Source of the DNA: UBA5078 sp964538025
GTDB taxonomy: Bacteria > Pseudomonadota > Gammaproteobacteria > Pseudomonadales > Pseudohongiellaceae
Direction of reading: 5' to 3'
DNA: 64,000 nt
NCBI GenBank assembly: GCA_964538025.1
Contig: CAZICZ010000007.1
Span: 62,001 to 126,000, forward strand
A program made the position numbers and the translations under genes. Below are positions 24,027 through 31,872 of the stretch, in pieces; position 1 is the stretch's first letter, and each line of letters opens with the position of its first letter. Under the pieces are notes generated by a model that searched no databases, was not told the origin of the DNA, and saw only the letters and a list, made by a program, of their open reading frames with translations.

Positions 24027-25862
24027 TCACTCCAGTTTGCTGAGGTCGCGCACGGCGCCCTTGTCGGCGCTGGTCGCCAGCATCGCGTAGGCCTTGAGGG
24101 CGGCGGACACTTTGCGGGGACGCGGCTTGGCCGGTTTCCAGCCCAGCGCATCCTGCTCGGCACGGCGCGCCGCAAGCTCCTCGTCACTCAGCAGCACATT
24201 GATGCTGCGCGCGGGAATATCGATCCGGATGCGGTCGCCGTTGCGGACCAGACCAATGGCCCCGCCCGCCGCCGCTTCGGGTGAAACGTGGCCAATGGAC
24301 AGGCCGGAGGTGCCGCCCGAGAATCGGCCATCGGTCAACAAGGCACAGGCCTTGCCGAGCCCCTTGGACTTGATGTACGAGGTCGGGTAGAGCATCTCCT
24401 GCATGCCCGGTCCGCCGCGCGGTCCTTCGTAGCGCACGATGACCACGTCCCCGGCCTTGACCTTGTCCGCCAGAATTTCTGCCACCGCTTCATCCTGCGA
24501 CTCCGTCACGTAGGCCGTTCCTTCGAACACCAGTATCGAATCGTCCACTCCCGCCGTTTTCACCACACAGCCATCCAGCGCGATATTGCCCTTGAGGACG
24601 GCTAGTCCGCCCTGCAGGCTGTAGGCATGCGCGAGGGAGCGGATGCAGCCCTGCGCACGGTCACCGTCCAGTGACGGCCACCGGGTTGCCTGGCTGAAGG
24701 CGATCTGTGTCGGGATGCCCGCCGGGCCGGCGCGGTAAAACTCCACTACTTCCGGTGACGGATTGCGCATGATGTCCCACTGATTCAGCGCCTCGGACAT
24801 AGTGGCACTGTGCACGGTCGGCAAATGACTGTGCAGCAGGCCGGCCCGGTCGAGCTCGCCAAGAATGCCCATGATGCCGCCAGCACGGTGCACATCTTCG
24901 ATGTGGTACTTCTGGGTATTGGGGGCCACCTTGCACAATTGCGGAATGGTCTTGGACAGCCGGTCTATATCGTCCATGGTGAAGTCCACCTCCGCTTCCT
25001 GCGCAATGGCCAGCAGATGCAGGATGGTGTTGGTGGAGCCGCCCATGGCGATGTCCAGAGCGATACAGTTTTCGAACGCTTCGAAGCAGCCGATGGCGCG
25101 CGGCAGGACAGAGGCATCGTCCTGCTCATAGTAACGCTTGGTAATGGCCACGATCTGGCGACCGGCCTGCAGGAACAGCTTCTCGCGGTCGGCGTGGGTT
25201 GCCACCACCGTCCCGTTGCCGGGCAGGGAAAGCCCCAGGGCCTCGGTGAGGCAGTTCATGGAGTTTGCGGTAAACATGCCGGAACAGGAGCCACAGGTAG
25301 GACAGGCACTGCGTTCAATCTCGGCCACGTACTCGTCGGACGCCTTGCTGTCGGCGGCCACGACCATCGCGTCGATCAAATCCAGTTTGTGTTCCGCGAG
25401 CTTGGTCTTGCCGGCTTCCATCGGGCCGCCGGACACAAAGATCACGGGAATATTCAGGCGCATGGCGGCCATCAGCATGCCCGGGGTGATCTTGTCGCAG
25501 TTGGAGATACACACCAGCGCGTCCGCGCAGTGCGCATTGACCATGTACTCCACGGAATCCGCAATGATGTCCCGCGAGGGCAGGCTGTACAGCATGCCGT
25601 CATGCCCCATCGCAATGCCGTCATCCACGGCAATGGTATTGAATTCCTTGGCGACGCCACCCGCCTTCTCGATTTCGCGGGCAACCAGTTGCCCCAGATC
25701 CTTCAGGTGCACATGCCCCGGTACAAACTGGGTGAAGGAGTTCGCGATGGCAATAATCGGTTTGTGAAAATCCTCATCCTTCATGCCAGTGGCACGCCAC
25801 AGGGCGCGGGCACCCGCCATGTTGCGGCCGGCGGTGGACGTTTTGGAGCGATAGATAGGCAT
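24027..25862 (-). CDS. ilvD: Dihydroxy-acid dehydratase IlvD
   Basis: A 611-residue IlvD of standard length. The Fe-S cluster cysteines are visible in CISNCDKITPG (near 122) and ACPTCGSCSGMF (near 193-203), and the conserved segments GMLYSLPSRD, GPRGGPGMQEML and DGRFSGGTSGLSIGH are intact. It dehydrates 2,3-dihydroxy-isovalerate and -methylvalerate in valine and isoleucine synthesis. The 195-base region before it has no obvious attenuator peptide. No other ilv genes are adjacent, as often in gammaproteobacteria with scattered ilvD. Confidence 0.96.
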   Translation of the reverse strand: MPIYRSKTSTAGRNMAGARALWRATGMKDEDFHKPIIAIANSFTQFVPGHVHLKDLGQLVAREIEKAGGVAKEFNTIAVDDGIAMGHDGMLYSLPSRDIIADSVEYMVNAHCADALVCISNCDKITPGMLMAAMRLNIPVIFVSGGPMEAGKTKLAEHKLDLIDAMVVAADSKASDEYVAEIERSACPTCGSCSGMFTANSMNCLTEALGLSLPGNGTVVATHADREKLFLQAGRQIVAITKRYYEQDDASVLPRAIGCFEAFENCIALDIAMGGSTNTILHLLAIAQEAEVDFTMDDIDRLSKTIPQLCKVAPNTQKYHIEDVHRAGGIMGILGELDRAGLLHSHLPTVHSATMSEALNQWDIMRNPSPEVVEFYRAGPAGIPTQIAFSQATRWPSLDGDRAQGCIRSLAHAYSLQGGLAVLKGNIALDGCVVKTAGVDDSILVFEGTAYVTESQDEAVAEILADKVKAGDVVIVRYEGPRGGPGMQEMLYPTSYIKSKGLGKACALLTDGRFSGGTSGLSIGHVSPEAAAGGAIGLVRNGDRIRIDIPARSINVLLSDEELAARRAEQDALGWKPAKPRPRKVSAALKAYAMLATSADKGAVRDLSKLE

Positions 25863-26057
25863 GGAAATCTCTCAAGGCAGAAACAGTGTGGGGCGGGATT
25901 TTAGCAGGTCTTAGGGGAGATGTTCACACTGGATCGGCTTTCACGCGGCATGCTCGTCTTTCACAAGGTCCTCAGGACACCCCCACCACATGGCCTCTCA
26001 CGGCACCTCCATCACACGCCCATCGAGTCGCGGTCAGTGCCTCCCCTGGGGGGAGCA

Positions 26058-26459
26058 TTAGCGGTGGAGCACAGAGGTTTCTCGCGCCAAGAGATAGGCT
26101 TGCGTGATCAGTGTCTGCAATGCCTCGCGCGGGGGTGCCTGATCTCCTTCGATTCGGACATGGCGCATTCGCTTGCCCGTGCCGCGCAACAGGGCGTCGG
26201 GATCGGACAGAGACGCCCCCATGTAAAATCCCACATTCACGTGGGACGAAAACACATTCACGTAGGCGAACGGCACGTCACCGACGCAGGCCACCGGAGC
26301 ACCATCATGCATCAGTTCTTTCACGTCCTCCCCACAGCGCCGCATGCACCCGAACCAGGTGCGCGCGATGGCCAGCAGCTCCCCGGTATTTCCCGACAAC
26401 CACTCCTCGACATCGCTGCTGAATGCTTCTGCCCCGTGAAGGGTGAACACGGCGCTCAT
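26058..26459 (-). CDS. DUF1801 (YdhG-like) protein
   Basis: A 133-residue protein of the DUF1801/YdhG fold. It has the typical pattern FAYVNVFSSHVNVGFYMGASLSDPDALLRGTGKRMRHVRI in pieces: VNVFSSHVNVGFYMG near 73-87, followed by DPDALLRGTGKRMRHV. Function is unknown; structures of the family show a SufE-independent iron-chaperone-like fold (frataxin-like). The ATG at 26459 overlaps the stop of the upstream GNAT gene (4 bases), so it is the last cistron of a four-gene unit VOC-ABM-GNAT-DUF1801. Confidence 0.75.
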   Translation of the reverse strand: MSAVFTLHGAEAFSSDVEEWLSGNTGELLAIARTWFGCMRRCGEDVKELMHDGAPVACVGDVPFAYVNVFSSHVNVGFYMGASLSDPDALLRGTGKRMRHVRIEGDQAPPREALQTLITQAYLLARETSVLHR

Positions 26460-26902
26460 GCGGGGTTCCTCCCGGGAAGACGCTCGTAGTGGCAGTCCCA
26501 TTCACTCTCGCGCTGCAAGGTAAACCCATGACGCTGGTAAAAACCGTTCGAGCGGCTTTCCTTCAGGGCCATCACGTGCACTGGAAGGCCCTGTGCATCG
26601 GCGACCGATAACACGCTCTGCAGTACCGCCGAACCAATACGATGATTCTGAAATTCCGGCAAGACGTACAGATGATCCAGCACGATCCGTTCCGGTTCCG
26701 GCAACACCACGACAAAACCCACACGCTCACCCTGCCACTCAATAAAGCGCGTCGCTTCGGGGACAAACCGGTTCAGAAATCGGTCGCGTGCGCGCTGCTC
26801 GTCAAAGCGATCAAGCCGCATCAGGCTTTCCTTCATGGCGGCAACGCGGATGTCGGCAAGGACATCGGCATGTTCGGGTGCGGCGGTAGCAAAATTCAGC
26901 AT
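26456..26902 (-). CDS. GNAT N-acetyltransferase
   Basis: A 148-residue acyltransferase. The acetyl-CoA loop is carried by LDHLYVLPEFQNHRIGSAVLQ (near 74-94; the Gln/Arg-x-x-Gly-x-Gly/Ala element is QNHRIGSA). The C-terminal FYQRHGF motif is typical. The acceptor is unknown. The ATG at 26902 is preferred over a TTG 15 bases upstream because an AGGA site precedes it. It follows the ABM gene by 11 bases and overlaps the DUF1801 start. Confidence 0.8.
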   Translation of the reverse strand: MLNFATAAPEHADVLADIRVAAMKESLMRLDRFDEQRARDRFLNRFVPEATRFIEWQGERVGFVVVLPEPERIVLDHLYVLPEFQNHRIGSAVLQSVLSVADAQGLPVHVMALKESRSNGFYQRHGFTLQRESEWDCHYERLPGRNPA

Positions 26903-26913
26903 GCGCGCATTCC

Positions 26914-27186
26914 TCAAGGCACGTCGTATTCAGACACATCGAACGCATTGATGAGCGAGAACATGTCCGATTCCTGCCCCCCCTCACGAAAGTTTTCCAG
27001 TGCCTGCCGGGAAACCCATTTCTCAAAAATATTCACCCGCGTGCCGTCGAGCGGATCGGGTGATACCGCAAAATCAAGACACTCATCGCTGGCACGCGCC
27101 AGAGCCACGGCCTCGGTACTGGACGCGACGAATGCGTCGCGGTAACCCTCCTTGATGATCAGACTACCGGCTACCAGAATTGCCAT
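26914..27186 (-). CDS. Antibiotic biosynthesis monooxygenase-like (ABM) protein
   Basis: A 90-residue dimeric alpha/beta-barrel type protein. The ABM features are visible: VAGSLIIKEGYRDAFV, then DFAVSPDPLDGTRVNIFEKWVS and the helix QALENFREGG. Many small ABM proteins act on quinones or heme, but the substrate cannot be read from sequence. The start at 27186 follows a good AAGGAG site and removes an unrelated N-terminal extension. It is the second gene of the VOC-ABM-GNAT-DUF1801 unit, 38 bases after VOC. Confidence 0.75.
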   Translation of the reverse strand: MAILVAGSLIIKEGYRDAFVASSTEAVALARASDECLDFAVSPDPLDGTRVNIFEKWVSRQALENFREGGQESDMFSLINAFDVSEYDVP

Positions 27187-27224
27187 GCGTTTTCTCCTTG
27201 CGTGAGTGACATGTGCCGGGAGAC

Positions 27225-27611
27225 TCAGGCACTGGCCATGAGGTGGGTTGCGCACAGTTTATTGCCCGCCGGATCACGCAGATAGGCGAGATAAAGCGAC
27301 CTGCCCCCACTGGAGCGCACACCGGGTGGGTCCTCGCAGGCAACGCCTCCATTGGCGAGTCCCGCCGCATGCCAGGCGTCGACCAGTTCGGGGCTGGCGA
27401 CGCGAAACCCGATCGTCATGCCATTGCCATGGCTCGCCGCGTCACCATTGAGCGGCAGCCCAAACCCGAAGGTGCCCTGGGGATGACGGTAGAAGCAGCG
27501 CCCCTTTGGATCCATCACGCCTTGGGCATGGCCCAGCACTGCCATCAGTGCGTCGTAAAACTGCTTTGATTTTTCAACATCGTTGGCGCCAACCATGATG
27601 TGGCTGAACAT
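27225..27611 (-). CDS. VOC-family (glyoxalase-like) protein
   Basis: A 128-residue VOC-fold protein: FSHIMVGANDVEKSKQFYD (residues 2-20) supplies the metal-ligand His of the first beta-alpha-beta-beta-beta unit, and GGRSLYLAYLRDPAGNKLCA (near 103-122) the second. Family members include glyoxalases, dioxygenases and resistance proteins; none can be assigned here. A good AAGGAG site precedes the ATG. It starts the four-gene minus-strand unit. Confidence 0.8.
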   Translation of the reverse strand: MFSHIMVGANDVEKSKQFYDALMAVLGHAQGVMDPKGRCFYRHPQGTFGFGLPLNGDAASHGNGMTIGFRVASPELVDAWHAAGLANGGVACEDPPGVRSSGGRSLYLAYLRDPAGNKLCATHLMASA

Positions 27612-27702
27612 AGAAACTCCTTGTGATTTCAGTGGTGCCCTGCCTGAAAAAACTGCACAGGACGACAGGATGAAGACTCTTTTTTCGCCGTGCGCAAGAG
27701 GC

Positions 27703-28149
27703 TCATGCGTTGCCCTCGCACAAGGCCTTCAACGCGGCGAGAGCTAGCGGAAATTTTTCATTCATATAGGCCGCATACTCGTCTGGTATATCAACGTCGA
27801 CGCGAATCCGCGTTCCAGTATCGATGTCGCTGAAGGCATAATTTTCGAACGCCGGTGCCCACGCTTGCACCGCGGGACTGGAGGTATCTTCCACTCCGTT
27901 GTCGATCTGGCCGATGTGACGAATGGAAATGAATTCATGCAGACGGTTCTCGGCAATCTCGGAAAGCATGCCCTGACCACTCGGGGACAGAAACAGGATG
28001 CGCGCACCCGCGTCCCAGGAACCGGAGAACGTCGAGCCTTCCGCAAAGGGGGCCGTCCATTGGCGATAGCCCTCAGGGTCTATGAGAGTGTCCCACACGC
28101 GTGCCCGCGGGCTGTGAATATCGACGGAAAAATGCAGTGTTTGCAGCAT
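27703..28149 (-). CDS. SRPBCC (START-like) domain protein
   Basis: A 148-residue lipid/ligand-binding fold protein. It opens with LHFSVDIHSPRARVWDTLIDPEGYRQWTAPF in pieces: a beta strand, the conserved ARVWDTLIDPEGYRQW, then GSWDAGARILFLSP and the C-terminal helix EKFPLALAALKALCE. This is the polyketide cyclase/AHSA1-like group, of unknown ligand. It is 91 bases upstream of the VOC gene on the same strand and could be part of that transcript. Confidence 0.75.
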   Translation of the reverse strand: MLQTLHFSVDIHSPRARVWDTLIDPEGYRQWTAPFAEGSTFSGSWDAGARILFLSPSGQGMLSEIAENRLHEFISIRHIGQIDNGVEDTSSPAVQAWAPAFENYAFSDIDTGTRIRVDVDIPDEYAAYMNEKFPLALAALKALCEGNA

Positions 28150-28385
28150 GGGGGATCACTCCTTGATTCGTGGCGCGTGGCCGAAATTATGGGCAGGCTC
28201 GACGCGGCATGACAAGCGGAAAATGTGCGACGCGTGCGACGGTGATGGCAGTCACCTATCTTGTCACCTTTGCCCGCGGGGCTTCGGACATCGGCGATGG
28301 TCTTCTCTTTGGTGCGCCGCTGCGGGCGAGTGCTCACAGCATGAGCGCTTTCTTAGGGTGGACGTGGACACGCAGCGCTCGACGC

Positions 28386-28862
28386 TCACTCCGCTGACTG
28401 AATGAGCGGTGCGAAAAGAGCCCCAGTGAGCGCTGCCAGATCGGCGGGGCTGAGTTCGATCTCCAGCCCTCGACGGCCGGCACTGACAAACACCGTCGAG
28501 AAGGCCTGTGCAGAGACATCTATCACCGTTTTCAGGCGTTTTTTCTGCCCCAGAGGGCTCACACCTCCCAGCACATAGCCCGTGGAACGCTCCACGTCTG
28601 CCGGCGCGGCCATCACGGCCTTCTTGGCACCCGCAGCCTTAGCGATCGCCTTCATGCTCAGCATGGCAGAGACCGGCACCACGCCCACCGCCAGCGTTTT
28701 GTTGTCCAGACTGACCACCAGTGTTTTGAAAACCCGTTCCGGCGCGACCCCCATTTTCTCGGCTGCCTCCAGCCCATAGGAGGCACTGGCCGGGTCATGG
28801 GCAAATTCGTGTACGCGATGCGTGACCTTGGCCTGTTTCGCAATGAGGATCCCGGGCGTCAT
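28386..28862 (-). CDS. ybaK: Cys-tRNA(Pro)/Cys-tRNA(Cys) deacylase YbaK
   Basis: A 158-residue YbaK/EbsC protein. Recognisable parts are EFAHDPASASYGLEAAEKMG (near 19-38), the VFKTLVVS block, MLSMKAIAKAAGAKKAVMA and TGYVLGGVSPLGQKKRLKTV containing the GGxSPxG site. YbaK hydrolyses Cys-tRNA(Pro), clearing mischarging by ProRS. The ATG at 28862 is used; the longer frame to 29003 adds an unlike tail. It is divergent from ompW; an AT-poor 230-base spacer separates them. Confidence 0.88.
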   Translation of the reverse strand: MTPGILIAKQAKVTHRVHEFAHDPASASYGLEAAEKMGVAPERVFKTLVVSLDNKTLAVGVVPVSAMLSMKAIAKAAGAKKAVMAAPADVERSTGYVLGGVSPLGQKKRLKTVIDVSAQAFSTVFVSAGRRGLEIELSPADLAALTGALFAPLIQSAE

Positions 28863-29092
28863 AGTGTTCTCTTGGCAAGTGAAGGACATGGGGCTCGCAT
28901 CTTGCCTGCCACCGGCGCGCCTGCCAATCCCCCCGAGCGCGATACGGCAATCTCTGTCTTTGATCCAGAATAAACACTTTGGTGAAATTCCCGGGTGCCG
29001 CACTCTCCTTTACCCCAGATCAAGGTTTTATCCGCCCTCCCTGCGTAAGGTGTCAGCTGCGTGAAAGGCACGCGAATGACAAAGGAGTAGAC

Positions 29093-29791
29093 ATGATGAA
29101 AGAGATTGGACACGGCATCCGCTGGGGAGTATTGGCACTGGGTTTGAGCATGCTGGCGACGCCGGCCATGGCAATCGAGAAGGGAGACGTGCTGTTGCGC
29201 GTCGGCATTACCCATGTGCGTCCTAATGACAGCAGCAGCGTGATCACGACGGCCGCCACCGGCCCCCTCGCCGGCACTGCCGCCCACGTCGGAAATGAAA
29301 CACAGCCGGGGATCAATCTGGTGTACCTGCTCACGGACAATGTGGGGGTCGAGCTATTGGCCGCCACACCCTTTGAACATGGACTCAAGGTGTCCGGTCT
29401 CTCCCAGTACGGCTTTAAGACCACCCACCTGGGCAGCACCAAACAGCTGCCCCCCACGGTCAGTGCCTTGTACTACTTCGGCCCGACAGGTGCTCGGCTG
29501 CGCCCCTATGTCGGCGCGGGTCTGAACTACACCACTTTCTTTCAGGAATCCCTCTCGCGCGACGCACGCTCCGAACTCGCGGCGCGGGGCCTGTCGCTGG
29601 ATGATTCCTTCGGACTTTCCGTGCGGGCGGGTTTCGACTGGGAAGTGAACGAGCGTTGGCTGGTGAATGCCTCGCTGTGGAACATCAAGATCAATACGGA
29701 CGCGCATTTCAGTTCTGCGCTCGGGAAAGTCAGAGCGAAGGTGGATGTCGACCCGTATGTCACCATGCTCTCGGTGGGCTATAAGTTCTGA
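29093..29791 (+). CDS. ompW: OmpW-family outer membrane protein
   Basis: A 232-residue porin-like protein with a signal peptide (about 1-27, cut after AMA), start of the mature chain KGDVLLRVGITHVRPND, the family motif NLVYLLTDNVGVELLAATPF and a C-terminal Phe after VTMLSVGYKF that suits BamA recognition. The OmpW fold is an eight-stranded barrel with a lateral hydrophobic channel, linked to uptake of small hydrophobic molecules and stress. An AAAGGAG site precedes the double ATG at 29093/29096. A hairpin follows the gene. Confidence 0.9.
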   Translation: MMKEIGHGIRWGVLALGLSMLATPAMAIEKGDVLLRVGITHVRPNDSSSVITTAATGPLAGTAAHVGNETQPGINLVYLLTDNVGVELLAATPFEHGLKVSGLSQYGFKTTHLGSTKQLPPTVSALYYFGPTGARLRPYVGAGLNYTTFFQESLSRDARSELAARGLSLDDSFGLSVRAGFDWEVNERWLVNASLWNIKINTDAHFSSALGKVRAKVDVDPYVTMLSVGYKF

Positions 29792-29818
29792 GGAACGCTG
29801 GCTGGCTCACTGACTGCC

Positions 29819-29850
29819 TCCCTGCCAGTGTCTCGTGCACCTGGCAGGGA
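29819..29850 (+). terminator. Hairpin after ompW
   Basis: TCCCTGCCAG (29819-29828) and CTGGCAGGGA (29841-29850) form a perfect 10-bp stem with a 12-base loop, 27 bases beyond the ompW stop and just before the convergent GNAT gene. It has no T-tract, so it may be a bidirectional or Rho-assisted terminator. Confidence 0.5.
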
Positions 29851-29871
29851 AGGCATTGCCTTTACGCTGCC

Positions 29872-30375
29872 CTACGCGGGGTCAAATGCCCGCGCATAGT
29901 GCACGGTCGCTGCCGGTTTTGTGCCACGCATGGCAAGCGCATGAAACAAATGTTCCGGGCCGTGGGGATAGGTCAGAGGATGGGCACGATCAAAGCCGAA
30001 GCGGCTATAAAACCCCTCATTTCCAAAGACCACGCATCCCCTCGCCCCCAGCGCCTGCAGTGATCGCAGCCCCTGCGTGACGAGCGCCGAGCCTATGCCA
30101 CGCGATTGGTGTTGCGGATGAACCGCCACCGGACCGAGCCCGAACCATCCCTCGGTAAAGGGCTCCAGTGTCACTGGCGAAAACGCGATGTGCGCGATCA
30201 CCTGCCCGTGCTCCTCCGCCACTAGTGCCAGCGTCAGATCGCCCGACTGTCGCAAGCGCGCAATAATGCCCGGCTCGCTCCCGTCGCTGTGAGGATGCTC
30301 AGCAAACGCCAGCGCCACAAGCGTGGTGATCGCGTCGTGATGATGGTGTGATTCCGGGCGGATGGTGAACGTCAT
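29872..30375 (-). CDS. GNAT N-acetyltransferase, YhbS-like
   Basis: A 167-residue YhbS-type acetyltransferase: TIRPESHHHHDAITTLVALAF at the N-terminus, then LGPVAVHPQHQSRGIGSALV (near 86-105) as acetyl-CoA loop, VVFGNEGFYSRFGF (near 121-134) and the tail LTYPHGPEHLFHALAM. Four consecutive His residues near position 10 are natural sequence, not a tag. Acceptor unknown. It is the last gene of the minus-strand group MAPEG-ABM-SRPBCC-GNAT, 44 bases after the SRPBCC gene. Confidence 0.82.
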   Translation of the reverse strand: MTFTIRPESHHHHDAITTLVALAFAEHPHSDGSEPGIIARLRQSGDLTLALVAEEHGQVIAHIAFSPVTLEPFTEGWFGLGPVAVHPQHQSRGIGSALVTQGLRSLQALGARGCVVFGNEGFYSRFGFDRAHPLTYPHGPEHLFHALAMRGTKPAATVHYARAFDPA

Positions 30376-30419
30376 GAGACTGACCTCCGGGTGACGTATG
30401 AAAGGTGCAAAACGGGGTG

Positions 30420-30881
30420 TCACGCAAAGAGATGGTCGAGCTGCGCAAGCGCCGTTCCCCACCCTTCTTCAAACCCCAGCTCGAAATGTTTGCGACAGTC
30501 CTCTGCATCCTTGTGCAGCACGCGCGCACAGTACAGGGTGTGCTCGCCGTGATCCTCCAGCGTGATGATGGCGGTGATGGGCAGCCAGGGCACATTGGGT
30601 TTCCAGCCTTCGGTCAGCACGGTGGTGAAGACAATCTTCTGTCCGGCGATCACCTCCAGAAAGCAGCCTGCCATATGCGGCGTAAAGTCCTCGCCGTTTT
30701 CACTCATCTGGGTTTCAAATCCGCCTCCGGGATGCAGGGCCAGTGTGCTCACCCGGCATGACAGGGGCGCCGGAATCCACCAGCGGGCGAGTTGTTCCTT
30801 GTCTGCCCAGGCGGACCATATCGCCGTGCGAGATGCGTGGATGATGCGCGTGATAGTCAATTCTGTGTTGTCACTGCTCAT
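30420..30881 (-). CDS. AHSA1-type SRPBCC protein
   Basis: A 153-residue activator-of-Hsp90-like SRPBCC protein: LTITRIIHASRTAIWSAWAD, then QLARWWIPAPLSC, a FETQMSENGEDF strand and the closing helix KHFELGFEEGWGTALAQLDHL. Bacterial members are small cytosolic proteins, sometimes in stress operons, ligand unknown. It sits 76 bases after an ABM gene, on the same strand, in a group parallel to that at 26.0-28.1 kb. Confidence 0.8.
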   Translation of the reverse strand: MSSDNTELTITRIIHASRTAIWSAWADKEQLARWWIPAPLSCRVSTLALHPGGGFETQMSENGEDFTPHMAGCFLEVIAGQKIVFTTVLTEGWKPNVPWLPITAIITLEDHGEHTLYCARVLHKDAEDCRKHFELGFEEGWGTALAQLDHLFA

Positions 30882-30957
30882 GTTGCTTCCTTGTTGATGC
30901 GCGATTGCTTTGCTGAAATGGCAGACTGAGTCCGGCGAAATGCCTCAGGAGCTTTCG

Positions 30958-31269
30958 TCAGTCTGCGGGCTTTTCTCCCAAGACCACGGTTTCAAAGTGC
31001 TCCACTGTAGGAAAGGGATCATAAAAATGATGAAGCAAGGTACGCCATTGCTGATATTGCTCGGATTGGCGAAAGCCGACGGTATGGTCTTCCAGGCTGT
31101 CCCAGGTAACGAGCAACAGGTAACGACCAGTGTGCTCGAGGCAGCGCTGCAACTGATGTGAACGGTAGCCCGGCATGCCCCCGATAATGGTCTGGGCGAT
31201 GCCAAAGGCCTGCTCAAACGCGGCCTCTTGTCCTGGCCTGATCGTGAGTGTCGCGACTTCCAGAATCAC
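30958..31269 (-). CDS. Antibiotic biosynthesis monooxygenase-like (ABM) protein
   Basis: A 103-residue ABM protein: ILEVATLTIRPGQEAAFEQAF, then GYRSHQLQRCLEHTGRYLLL and VTWDSLEDHTVGFRQSEQYQQW, followed by FYDPFPTVEHFETV. It is related in fold to the 26914-27186 protein but not closely similar. No substrate can be assigned. It begins 4 bases after the MAPEG gene ends, so the two are co-transcribed. Confidence 0.78.
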   Translation of the reverse strand: MILEVATLTIRPGQEAAFEQAFGIAQTIIGGMPGYRSHQLQRCLEHTGRYLLLVTWDSLEDHTVGFRQSEQYQQWRTLLHHFYDPFPTVEHFETVVLGEKPAD

Positions 31270-31273
31270 GATG

Positions 31274-31672
31274 TCAGCCCAAGCCGTGGACGAGTGCCCA
31301 CGTGCCGAACAGGATCATCGGCACAAAGGTCAGTATCATGCCAAGCGCTCGCAGGTTGCCCCATCCCTTGAACACCAGAATGGCGGCGTGCATGAGCCGC
31401 CCCACCAAGAGACTGATACCGCCACTCCACAAGCCCATGTCCGACATACCGGTCAGTTCCGCAGCCGCCATCGCCATCAGGGTGATGGGCACCGTCTCGG
31501 TGAAATTGGCATGCGCGCGCATGCGCCGCAGAAGGGTTTGATCGCCGCCATCCATGAACTGAATGCCCGTTTGCACACGGCGGTAGCCCACCATCACTGT
31601 CATGGGAATTTGCACCAACACAAACAGTCCCACAAAAAACACGCTGATCGAAAGCGATTCCATCCCTAGCAT
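31274..31672 (-). CDS. MAPEG-family membrane protein
   Basis: A 132-residue protein with four hydrophobic segments and the MAPEG pattern: VQTGIQFMDGG followed by LLRRMRAHANFTETVPITLMAMA, with the characteristic Arg-Ala-His-x-Asn-x-x-Glu motif at the start of helix 2. MAPEG enzymes are glutathione-dependent membrane enzymes or of unknown role in bacteria. The ATG at 31672 is preferred as it follows GGAGG with 8 bases spacing. It heads the MAPEG-ABM-SRPBCC-GNAT unit. Confidence 0.8.
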   Translation of the reverse strand: MLGMESLSISVFFVGLFVLVQIPMTVMVGYRRVQTGIQFMDGGDQTLLRRMRAHANFTETVPITLMAMAAAELTGMSDMGLWSGGISLLVGRLMHAAILVFKGWGNLRALGMILTFVPMILFGTWALVHGLG

Positions 31673-31872
31673 TTTTATGTCCTCCACTTACGGTAAGTGC
31701 AACGAGCACGGGGGTGATGTTGTGATCCTGCAAAGTCTGGTAGTTGCCTCAACAAACAATACGCAAGTGCACGGGGGCACCGTTCCTCATTCCGGACGCG
31801 CGATCCGGATCGCAGGCAGTCAGTGCCACTGCCTTTGCCCGGGGGCGCTTCTCCCTTTTTTCAGCGGGACGA

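Noticed and set aside
27612..27702. Possible small gene or RNA between the VOC and SRPBCC genes
   Set aside because: Only a short spacer with no ORF of note, hairpin with T-tract or promoter match.
28958..28975. FNR/Anr-like box upstream of ompW
   Set aside because: TTGAT-CCAG-AATAA matches only one half well; a second ATCAA half further on is not paired at the right distance.
25863..31872. Small-enzyme genes of the kind found in integron cassettes
   Set aside because: No attC-like sites (RYYYAAC/GTTRRRY arms) are visible in the spacers and no integrase gene occurs; genes share strands in overlapping operons, unlike cassettes.
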